Shown here one piece after another: positions 17,862 through 25,090 of a DNA stretch of 64,000 bases (position 1 is its first letter; each line of letters begins with the position of its first letter). This DNA is from Rubrivivax sp. (GTDB taxonomy: Bacteria; Pseudomonadota; Gammaproteobacteria; Burkholderiales; Burkholderiaceae_C): contig JALHPF010000019.1 of assembly GCA_022842595.1 (NCBI GenBank), positions 46,255-110,254 of the forward strand, read 5' to 3'. A program made the position numbers and the translations under genes. Below the pieces are notes generated by a model. It made no database searches. It saw only the letters and a list, made by a program, of their open reading frames with translations, and had not been told where the DNA came from.

Positions 17862-19238
17862 ATGGCTGCTTCCTACGGCCCGGGCGGCGACGGCCGAGGC
17901 GGGCATCGCGGCACGCGGGCGATCCAGCGCCTGGTCGAATTCGCCCCGTCCAGCGGCGGACTGGCGCTGTGGGTGCACCACCACGACATTCCCGTGGCGG
18001 ACGACGAAGGCAGCCAGGACAGCAAGGACGGCAAGGACAGCGACACCCCCGTCTGGACCGACGGCCACACGCTGCACTACCGCCCGGTGTTCACCACGCT
18101 GCCGCTGGCCGAGCAGACCGGCTGGGTGGCGCACCAGGTGCTGCACATCGCGTTGCGCCACCCGCAGCGTTTCCTGCAGCTGCAGCAGCGCGTGGGCGAA
18201 GTCGACCTGCGCCTGTTCAACACCTGCGCCGACGCCATCGTCAACAGCGCCTTGTCGCATCTGGGCTGGCTGGCGCTGCCCCCCGGCGCGGTGAAGCTGC
18301 CGGCCTTGCTGGCGGCGACGCTGGCGCTGGAGCAGGACGACGAGACGGCGCTGGCGCAATGGGACGTGGAGCACCTGTACCGCATGCTCGACGACCGCGA
18401 GGCGTCGCGCATGCAGCCCAGCCAGAAACGCGACGGCCCGCGTGCGGCGCGCACGCGGGCCTTCGGCGGCCAGGGCCGGCAGGACCTGCGACCGAACCCG
18501 GGCGCGAAGTCGGCCCCCGAAGTGGAAGCCGAGCAGGCCCGCGACTGGAGCGAACGCCTGCAGCGCGCGCATGCCGGCGACGGCGCGATGTCGCTGCTGC
18601 GCGCCCTGCTGGCCGACCTGCCACGCAGCCACACGCCCTGGGAACAGCTGCTGCGCACGCAGGTGGCGCGGGCGCTGGCGCAGGAGCCGGACGTGTCGTG
18701 GTCGCGGCCTTCGCGGTCCTACCTGGCCAACCAGGGCCGGCTGCGCGGCGGCAGCCTGGGCGTGGCGGGCCAGCCGCGGCATGGCGCGGCCAGCGCACCG
18801 CCGCGCCGCATGCCCTGGGAACCCGGCCGCAGCGCCACCCGCCCGGTGCCGCGGCTGGTGCTGGTGGTGGACGTCTCGGGCTCGATCGACGACGCCCTGA
18901 TGCAGCGTTTCGGGCGCGAGATCGAAGCCCTGTCACGCCGGCTGGCGGCGGCGCTGGTGCTGGTGGTGGGCGACGACCATGTGCAGCAGGTGCTGCACCA
19001 CCGCCCGGGCCGGACGACGGTGGCCGGCTTGCTGAAGGCGCTGCGCTTCGAAGGCGGTGGAACCGACTTCACGCCACTGCTGCAGGAGGCCGTATCCCAC
19101 CGGCCCGACCTGGTGGTGGTGCTGACCGATCTGGACGGCCCGGCGCACTACCGGCCGGCTTGCCCGGTGTTGTGGGCGGTGCCGGAGGGGCATGCGGGGG
19201 CGGTGGTGCCGTTTGGGAGGCGGGTGGTGTTGGGGTGA
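17862..19238 (+). CDS. VWA protein with metallopeptidase-like (DUF2201) N-terminal half
   Basis: The 458-residue protein joins a DUF2201-type metallopeptidase-like N-terminal region to a C-terminal VWA-like domain. The peptidase zinc motif region reads WVAHQVLHIALRHPQR: histidines H91 and H95 are present but the catalytic Glu of HExxH is Gln (Q92), so peptidase activity is doubtful. The VWA part has a complete MIDAS pattern: DVSGSID (from D337), GGGTDFTPL with the Thr, and VVLTDLDGP with the Asp. It is the partner of the upstream MoxR ATPase. The 3' end is repeated, degraded, at 24499-24794. Confidence 0.9.
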   Translation: MAASYGPGGDGRGGHRGTRAIQRLVEFAPSSGGLALWVHHHDIPVADDEGSQDSKDGKDSDTPVWTDGHTLHYRPVFTTLPLAEQTGWVAHQVLHIALRHPQRFLQLQQRVGEVDLRLFNTCADAIVNSALSHLGWLALPPGAVKLPALLAATLALEQDDETALAQWDVEHLYRMLDDREASRMQPSQKRDGPRAARTRAFGGQGRQDLRPNPGAKSAPEVEAEQARDWSERLQRAHAGDGAMSLLRALLADLPRSHTPWEQLLRTQVARALAQEPDVSWSRPSRSYLANQGRLRGGSLGVAGQPRHGAASAPPRRMPWEPGRSATRPVPRLVLVVDVSGSIDDALMQRFGREIEALSRRLAAALVLVVGDDHVQQVLHHRPGRTTVAGLLKALRFEGGGTDFTPLLQEAVSHRPDLVVVLTDLDGPAHYRPACPVLWAVPEGHAGAVVPFGRRVVLG

Positions 19239-19295
19239 GGGGTGGGTTGGCGTCGAGCGCTTGAACAGGCTCCGATGCTGGCGCTTTGAGACGTC

Positions 19296-19691
19296 TCAGG
19301 ACGCAGACCAAACCGCCTCAGCCTGCGGCCCAAGCACACGCGCCATCCAGGCATCGCGTCTTTGACTGCTTCGGCCGACATCCGCCACATCTTCAAACCC
19401 GAACTCGATACTGAACTTGCCCTGAATGCCCAGTTTGAACGTCGCCTGTGTCCATGAGCCCAACCCGCATTCCTTGTAGCGACGCCGTAGTTCCGAAAGT
19501 GAATCGTAGAGTTTCCCTTCTTCGTCGGTCATGTACGCATAGGTTCCGCAGCCACGGTCTACGAATACGCCGACGGATCCGAAGTCGTCTTCCATCTCCA
19601 CTCTGACCCAAGCGACAGAGAAGGGCCCGTTGATGAGGTGGTGCAGTTGATGTCCGATCAACGGATAGAGAGCATCGACTTCCGATGTCAT
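19296..19691 (-). CDS. YezG-like (DUF600-type) immunity protein
   Basis: The 131-residue protein has the DUF600/YezG pattern: an N-terminal YPLIGHQLHHLINGPFSVAW, the central strand VRVEMEDDFGSVGVFVD, YDSLSELRRRYKECGLGSWT followed by LGIQGKFSIEFGFEDV and an Arg/Trp-containing end (RRDAWMARVLG). YezG is the immunity protein to the YeeF nuclease toxin of Bacillus, and its relatives sit beside nuclease-tipped polymorphic toxins. The ATG overlaps the stop of the nuclease-tip gene by one base (TGATG), so toxin tip and immunity are translationally coupled. It should act in the cytosol, protecting the producer and its kin. Confidence 0.85.
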   Translation of the reverse strand: MTSEVDALYPLIGHQLHHLINGPFSVAWVRVEMEDDFGSVGVFVDRGCGTYAYMTDEEGKLYDSLSELRRRYKECGLGSWTQATFKLGIQGKFSIEFGFEDVADVGRSSQRRDAWMARVLGPQAEAVWSAS

Positions 19692-20047
19692 CAGCGACCT
19701 CCACTCGAGTTGTTGAATGTGATCGGATCCTGCCTGATGCCATCAACCCAGGAGTGGACTGTCAACCCGCTCGGTCGGTGGGAGTCACCATCGTATCGCG
19801 GGGTGATTCGGACATCGACGCGGTCACCAGACTGCCAGAGGCCGTCCCAGCGACGTTCGAGGCTTCGATAAGCCCCCGTGTTGAAGTTCCCGTTCTGCGC
19901 CAGGTGGTTGAAGTTTTCAGAAGGGCCGTCGAATATCCTTTCGATGTAGTGGCCGCTCTGGCCGTCCCTGCCTTGTGCCACGCAGCTTCTGCCGCTCACG
20001 CTCTCTTCCGTCGCGGTACGGTAATCCCGCTCGGACTGCCGGAACAC
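19691..20047 (-). CDS. displaced toxin tip: Endonuclea_NS_2-type DNA/RNA nuclease domain
   Basis: The 118 residues after a GTG at 20047 match the DNA/RNA non-specific endonuclease tip (Endonuclea_NS_2) of polymorphic toxins: CVAQGRDGQSGHYIERIFDG, SENFNHLAQNGNFNTGAY, LERRWDGLWQSGDRVDVRI, YDGDSHRPSGLTVHSWVDG. The catalytic His region (family GGHLI) reads SGHYI, and the Asn-rich part after it is kept. There is no delivery domain: the frame stays open only to a TGA at 20081-20083, beyond which the toxin linker continues in the same frame. It may be an orphan toxin reservoir rather than an expressed toxin, but its frame is intact. Confidence 0.82.
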   Translation of the reverse strand: MFRQSERDYRTATEESVSGRSCVAQGRDGQSGHYIERIFDGPSENFNHLAQNGNFNTGAYRSLERRWDGLWQSGDRVDVRITPRYDGDSHRPSGLTVHSWVDGIRQDPITFNNSSGGR

Positions 20048-20080
20048 CGCCTGCGAATGCTCTGGGAACGGGCGGCAATA

Positions 20081-20430
20081 TCACGACGGGTCAGACGTTA
20101 CGTTGGCCGGGTTCATCACCGCGCGGTTGGTCGCGTTGTTCTGCGCAGCCCACTCCTGGTCGTGTCGCGCCTGGTGGGCGCTGTCACTGCCGATGTCCGA
20201 GCCATTGCGGTAGCCGGCACATCGCCCGGGGCCGGTGCCCTGCCGCCCCGGCCGCGGTCTCACCGAGTGCACTGGCCCAGGCCGGCGACACGGTCTGCGC
20301 TTCGTGCGCTGTCAGGCCCGGCTGCACGTTGCTCATCAGCCCTTTCGCGGAGGTCGATGCAAACGCATGCCCCGGGGTCGTCGGGGTTGTCAACCAGGGT
20401 GATGGCGCTACTCGTCGCCAGCGAGGCGCC
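20081..20430 (-). pseudogene. decayed copy of the polymorphic-toxin linker preceding the orphan tip
   Basis: On the minus strand three successive frames match residues ~530-600 of the intact toxin: ITLVDNPDDPG, then PGHAFASTSAKGLMS, then AGYRNGSDIGSDSAHQARHD. The intact toxin reads VSLLGNPDDPG, PGHAFAMTFVNGLVS and AGYLNGSDIDSDNADQARRD. So there are two frameshifts, one of them an extra G in a CCCCGGGG run near 20370-20377, and one in-frame stop (TGA at 20083-20081) before the nuclease tip. This ties the orphan tip to an earlier full-length copy of the toxin whose 5' part is gone. It corresponds to 22010-22235 in the intact gene. Confidence 0.85.
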
Positions 20431-20513
20431 TGAGAACATGACCAGGCAACGCAACGATCTCCAGCTGCGACAACACGTTCATCGCCAGGGACGCCGAAAC
20501 TGACGTGCGAAGG

Positions 20514-20855
20514 CTATTTCAGTGAAGGATCGTTGCTGGCGGTGTACATCCGGCGCATGTCATCCCAGGTTCCCGACTTTTCGCTCAAGGTACTGGACGT
20601 GGCAAGCAGCAGATCCTCTGCCTGCTTGCGTCGGCCTTGCTGCAGCAGTGTGAGGCAGTCACGGATCGTGTTCTCGACCAATTCAGTGAAGCCAAGTTGA
20701 GCGACGTCGGATTTGGCCTTGTCATAACTTCGCACCAACCCAGGATAGATCTCATCATGGAAATGGAATCTATCTTCGCCTGTGTCACTTGGCGCCAACC
20801 CAGCTGCCGCAGCCAATGAATCTTCCAGGTCACGAATCTCTCGTCTGCCCATCAA
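20514..20855 (-). CDS. probable immunity protein of the full-length toxin
   Basis: The 113-residue protein starts inside the stop of the toxin gene (ATGA overlap at 20855-20852), the usual toxin-immunity layout. It is alpha-helical in character and acidic: EIRDLEDSLAAAAGLAPSDT, DEIYPGLVRSYDKAKSDVAQ, DCLTLLQQGRRKQAEDLLLA. I do not recognise the family. Its job as the immunity partner is inferred from position and coupling; it would bind and block the C-terminal tip in the producer's cytosol. Lower GC than the surrounding genes is visible by eye, as in the tip and the other immunity gene. Confidence 0.75.
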   Translation of the reverse strand: MMGRREIRDLEDSLAAAAGLAPSDTGEDRFHFHDEIYPGLVRSYDKAKSDVAQLGFTELVENTIRDCLTLLQQGRRKQAEDLLLATSSTLSEKSGTWDDMRRMYTASNDPSLK

Positions 20856-23821
20856 GGTCTCCTACGTGATCCCCGCAACGGGATAGTACCGTCGCGGGTG
20901 GCAATCGTTCCGCTTTGACTGCCGGTGTACTCGAAGAAGCTGCGCAGTTGCTGGGGCAGCAAGCCGTTATTGACGAAACTGGACTTGCCGTCGATCCAAT
21001 GTCGCTGGCTGGGCCCGAAGTCAACAAGCACGTCAGGCCTGACATACAAGCCACTGCCGGACGGGTCGTAGGCCCAGCGGTTCAACGCGACGATCTGTCC
21101 TGGACCTTCAGTTACACCAATGGCGTCGAGGTAGCGTTCAACCGCTTGTTTTGCCAGACTGTCGGCATACAGCCCCACCTGCAGTTGCTGCGGCATGTCA
21201 ACCGGAAAACGCAAACGCTCACCAGCAGCAAGCCGTTGTTCAGCCGTGTTCAAGCCCTGCGAAAACGCCGCCTGATACCGCTGCTCGACATTGCGCACCA
21301 GCGTATCTGGCGGTATCCGCTCCGTACCCACCGACCTGACAGTGAAGGTCGGCACATCCAGCTCGATCACCCCTTGCCGCTGCAACTCCAGCAGCCGGAT
21401 GGCATTGGCATAGCGATCGGCGAGATCAACCGGGTCGTAGGCGATGCGCCCGGCTGAATCGATACCTGGAACAGCGCCCAGCTTCTGGGGCGTGACGTCG
21501 AACCCGCTCTGGCCGAGCACAGTGCGCATGCGCTCGACTTCCCCGAGCAGTCGGCTTTCCTGAATCAGGGGCGCCAGCAGCTTGATGTCACGGTAAGCTT
21601 CTGGGACCAGCCCGAATGCGTCACCCACCGGCGCATTGCCCAGGGCTTCGAACACGGTATTGGCGCGCTGGTTGAGGTTGAACTGAAGACCCGTTCCTCC
21701 TGTGGCCGAAGGCTTGGTGCGCGCGCCGCCAGGTCCCGCCAACGTTTCGGATTCGTCATCCAACAGTCCAGCAACACCTGAGTACCCTGCATCGTCTGCG
21801 AGCAATTGCGCCAGCCGCGCAGGCGCGTAGATCGACGGGTCGAATCCCGGGTCTGCGGCGGCCCGATCGATGCCTTCCTGCAATGCCGCCTGGAACTCGG
21901 CTGCCGCAGCGGGTGACAGGCGGAGGCCTGGTGACGGGCTGGGCAGCAGCCATCCATCAGTGTCGGCTCTGGGTTGAGATTGCTCGTCACCCCGGCGCGA
22001 CAGGAGCGCGTCGTTCTGTGCGGCCCATTCCTGGTCTCGGCGCGCCTGGTCGGCGTTGTCGCTGTCGATGTCCGAGCCGTTGAGGTAGCCCGCATCGCTC
22101 CACAGCCCCGTGCCCTGGGTTTCTCGCGCTGCGAGCCCTTGCTGCGCATCACTCACCAGCCCGTTCACGAACGTCATCGCAAACGCATGCCCCGGGTCGT
22201 CCGGGTTGCCCAGCAGGCTGACCGCGCTCTGCGCCACGCGCGCGAACTGCCGCAGGGCGCCGGCCTGGGTGGCGTCGATGCTGCCCGTGTTGCTCAGCGT
22301 GTCGATCTGCAGTTGCAGCCCGCGTGCGATCTCCACCCCCAGCCCATTGGCCAGCCCGGCGGTGAAACCGTCGACGAACTCACCACCACTGATCTGCTGC
22401 AAGGCCCCCTGCAGCGTGGCCTGCCCGGTGACGGCCAGGGCGCGCTGGGCGACCTCGATGCCGGTGACGATCTGCTGCCCCTGGGCGTTGGTGCCGGTCT
22501 TGATGCCCATGCTGTCCAGCCCCGTGGCCCGGACCACGCCGGCAGTGATTGCCCCGGTCAGTGCGCCGCGGAACATGCCGCCCAGGTCGATCTTGCCTTC
22601 GCCGATCAGCCCGCCGTAGAAGCCGCCGATGGCCCCGAAGGCGGCGCCAGCCGTCATCGCGCCCACCACGCCGGCGCCCGCGCCGATGCCCGTGCCTGCG
22701 GTCACCCCCGCACCCCCGGCCACGCCGAAGGCCCCGGCCGTGGCCCAGGTCATCACGCCGATGAAGACGACTGGGATGGCCTTGTCCAGGAAGTCCTGCT
22801 TGACGGCGATGTTCTCGCTGGGTGTCACCCAGCCCAGGCCGGCGTCGAACCACACGGCTTGCGGGTTGTGCAACTCGGGCGGGGCCTGCAGCGACAGCGG
22901 GCGCAGCCCGTGGCTGTCGGGGTTCAGGCTGGCGCCGGTCCAGCCCAGGCGCTCGCGACTCGGATGGCCGTCCAGGTCGGTCAGCGTCGGGGCGCTCAGC
23001 TCGAAGCTTCCGGCCAGGGTGTGGCCGCGGGTGACGCCGTCGCTGTCGCCGCCCTGGTGTCGTTCCCAGGCCTGCAAGGGGTTGCTGCCGAAGGTGGCCG
23101 CAAAGGCCCGCTGCGCCAGCGGTGCGTCGTGCTGCAGCCCGGCCTGGGCATAGGCCTGGGTGAAGGCCACCGGGTCGAAGCGCCAGCTGTCGGGCACGCT
23201 GTCGCCGCGGTTGCCGCGCACGCCGGGCACGAACACGGCACCCATCGTGTCCGCGCCCAGGCCCTGGGCGGCCTGGTCCATCGCTTCCAGGTACAGGGTG
23301 CGCACCGCAGCGTTGGCCTGGGCCAGCTGCATCAGCCGGGCAGTCAGGTCGGCGCCGTAGCGGTCGACCTGTTCCTGCAGCGCCGGGTTCAGGTTCCCCA
23401 GGTCCAGCACGGGCAGTGTGCCGCCGTGGTGGTGGATCAGTTCCCGGGTCAGCGGGTCGGCCAGGGTCAGCTCGAGGGTGGCGATCTCCATCGCCGGGGC
23501 GGTGGGGGCGGTGGGAGCTGCGGCGGCAGCCAGAGCGACAACAGGTGCGGCGGCCGAGGTCTCGATGACCGCCACCGCCGGCGGCGGTGCCAGCTCGGCC
23601 AGCACGGTGGCTGCAGGCGTCTCGCCCGGGTGCGGCGTGGGCGGGCCGAAGGCGGCCGCGGGCAGTTGCTCTACCCAGCTGTTGGCGGCCGGTGTCGGTG
23701 GTGCGGGCGGTGGCACCGCAGGCGGCGGAGCGGGTGGCGCGAACTCCGGCTCCGGTGGCTCGAGGTCCGGGAAGTTGAGCACCCCGGATCCACCGGAAGA
23801 ATGATCGACTTGCATGACCAT
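20852..23821 (-). CDS. 989-residue polymorphic toxin with REase-like C-terminal tip
   Basis: No Sec signal peptide is seen. The N-terminus (about 1-110) is proline/alanine-rich, residues 110-330 form an unrecognised domain (RELIHHHGGTLPVLDLGNLN, VAFTQAYAQAGLQHDAPLAQ), and 335-420 is a glycine/alanine-rich hydrophobic stretch (GVAGGAGVTAGTGIGAGAGV) typical before toxin tips. A DUF637-like pretoxin region follows (LTGAITAGVVRATGLDSMGI, GGEFVDGFTAGLANGLGVEI). The tip after about residue 600 ends with RPDVLVDFG and IDGKSS (about 928-948), a PD-(D/E)xK-like nuclease arrangement. ATG at 23821 has AGGGAG upstream. The C-terminal third is less GC-rich than the body, as expected of exchangeable tips. 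Delivery route is unknown. Confidence 0.85.
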   Translation of the reverse strand: MVMQVDHSSGGSGVLNFPDLEPPEPEFAPPAPPPAVPPPAPPTPAANSWVEQLPAAAFGPPTPHPGETPAATVLAELAPPPAVAVIETSAAAPVVALAAAAAPTAPTAPAMEIATLELTLADPLTRELIHHHGGTLPVLDLGNLNPALQEQVDRYGADLTARLMQLAQANAAVRTLYLEAMDQAAQGLGADTMGAVFVPGVRGNRGDSVPDSWRFDPVAFTQAYAQAGLQHDAPLAQRAFAATFGSNPLQAWERHQGGDSDGVTRGHTLAGSFELSAPTLTDLDGHPSRERLGWTGASLNPDSHGLRPLSLQAPPELHNPQAVWFDAGLGWVTPSENIAVKQDFLDKAIPVVFIGVMTWATAGAFGVAGGAGVTAGTGIGAGAGVVGAMTAGAAFGAIGGFYGGLIGEGKIDLGGMFRGALTGAITAGVVRATGLDSMGIKTGTNAQGQQIVTGIEVAQRALAVTGQATLQGALQQISGGEFVDGFTAGLANGLGVEIARGLQLQIDTLSNTGSIDATQAGALRQFARVAQSAVSLLGNPDDPGHAFAMTFVNGLVSDAQQGLAARETQGTGLWSDAGYLNGSDIDSDNADQARRDQEWAAQNDALLSRRGDEQSQPRADTDGWLLPSPSPGLRLSPAAAAEFQAALQEGIDRAAADPGFDPSIYAPARLAQLLADDAGYSGVAGLLDDESETLAGPGGARTKPSATGGTGLQFNLNQRANTVFEALGNAPVGDAFGLVPEAYRDIKLLAPLIQESRLLGEVERMRTVLGQSGFDVTPQKLGAVPGIDSAGRIAYDPVDLADRYANAIRLLELQRQGVIELDVPTFTVRSVGTERIPPDTLVRNVEQRYQAAFSQGLNTAEQRLAAGERLRFPVDMPQQLQVGLYADSLAKQAVERYLDAIGVTEGPGQIVALNRWAYDPSGSGLYVRPDVLVDFGPSQRHWIDGKSSFVNNGLLPQQLRSFFEYTGSQSGTIATRDGTIPLRGSRRRP

Positions 23822-23953
23822 GCGCTGCTCCCTGCTGGCCGTTCGGTGCGGCTCGTGGGCACATGGTCCTGCCGTTCAACGCGGGCGTCAGCCTCGGATC
23901 GGTCCTAGGCTAGGGACGATCCCAGGGGCGGCCTGTGCACCTGCGACCATTTG

Positions 23954-24498
23954 TCACTGACAGCCCGCCGCCGGCGGCGGGTCGGCCGCACCGTAGCGCA
24001 GCTGCAGCGCCGTGCCGGCCGCCGGGTTCAGCAAGAACAGGTACCCATGGCTCGTCTCGCACAGCGCCAGCGGCCGTTCTGCCGACAAGCGCGCCACCAT
24101 GCCGGCGACGGTGTTGCTGTGACCCACCACCAGCACCAAGCCCGACAGCTTGTGCACGGCGGCAAGAACCTCGTCGATGTGCGCTGCCGCTTCACCGCGC
24201 CGCGTGACCACCGGCTGCACCTCGATGCCCAATCGCTGGGCCAGGACTGCTGCGGTCTCCTGGGTGCGCCGCCACTGCGTCGTGATGATGGCCTCGACGT
24301 TTGCCGAGGCCAGGTGGTCGGCGAGTTGCCGCGCGCGCTGCCGGCCTTCGGGCGACAGGGCCGGGTCGCCCGCGGGTTCACCGGCGCGCTCGGAATGCGT
24401 CACCACGATGACCAGGCTCGGTTCGGCCAGCGCGGCAGGTGCCGCCAGGCCCAGCCCGATGATCAGCGCCGCAACGCTCGCGATTGGATGAGGCGTTT
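23954..24498 (-). pseudogene. degraded histidine phosphatase paralogue lacking a start codon
   Basis: The reading frame encodes a signal-peptide-like stretch (ASVAALIIGLGLAAPAALAE), then a histidine-phosphatase domain: VIVVTHSERAGEPAGDPALS, RQLADHLASANVEAIITTQW, LVLVVGHSNTVAGMVARLS, ALCETSHGYLFLLNPAAG. The intact paralogue at 26800-27345 has RHAER at the catalytic site; here it is THSER, so the phosphate-binding Arg is lost. No ATG, GTG or TTG lies in a sensible place: the frame runs upstream into the antisense of the VWA fragment at 24499, where the original 5' end seems to have been cut away. An ATG at 24574 would add a nonsense N-terminus. Confidence 0.7.
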
Positions 24499-24794
24499 CG
24501 GTGCCGCGGCTGGCGCTGGTGGTGGACGACGACCATGTGCAGCAGGTGCTGCACCACCACCGCGGCCAGGCCACGGTGGCGAGCCTGCTGAAGGGGGCTG
24601 CGATTCGAAGGCGGTGGCACCGACTTCACGCCGCTGCTGCAGCAGGCTGCCACCCACCGGCCTGACCTGGTGGTGGTGCTGACCGATCTGGACGGCCCGG
24701 CGCACTACCGGCCGGCTTGCCTGGTGCAGTGGGCGGTGGCGCAGGGGAACGGGGGGCGGTGGTGCCGTTCGGGAGACGGGTGGTCCTGGGCTGA
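24499..24794 (+). pseudogene. degraded duplicate of the VWA gene 3' end
   Basis: This stretch aligns with 18845-19238, the end of the VWA gene, at visibly high identity, including long exact runs such as the part encoding VLTDLDGPAHYRPAC. The copy starts at GGTGCCGCGGCTGG, then skips about 100 bases between two near-identical GCTGGTGGTGG repeats, so the MIDAS DVSGS segment is missing. It also has a frameshift near 24595 (GGGGGCTGCGATTCG for GGCGCTGCGCTTCG) and ends at the equivalent TGA (24792-24794). It cannot encode a functional protein. It marks the right side of the toxin island as a duplication product. Confidence 0.88.
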
Positions 24795-25090
24795 AGGGCG
24801 TGTGCCTTCCCGCACTGGGGTTGACGCGTGATCGAAGTCGGATGTACTTGGTGCCGCCAAACGTGCTCTGTCCAGCATGGACTTCGCCCATCGCCCATCG
24901 CCCGACCAAGGCACGACCCGGGGAGCCCGCAAGACCACGGTGCTCGAGCCGGCGGCTTTCTGCACCAGCCTGCAGGCCGCCAGCTCGCCATGGGGTGCGC
25001 GGGGTGCGCAGGGCGCGCTGGTCGCCGCGGCGAAGAACCACCTATCCCCCAAAGGCCCCGAGGCCGCGGAACGCTGAAAGGAACTCTGAA
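24795..25090. other. gap upstream of the DUF5666 gene
   Basis: These 296 bases follow the VWA fragment. A plus-strand frame from about 24877 (MDFAHRPSPDQGTTRGARKT and onward) is open for 66 codons to the TGA before the DUF5666 gene but has no recognised relative. GGAAC sits just before the DUF5666 start region. Nothing else is visible. Confidence 0.35.
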
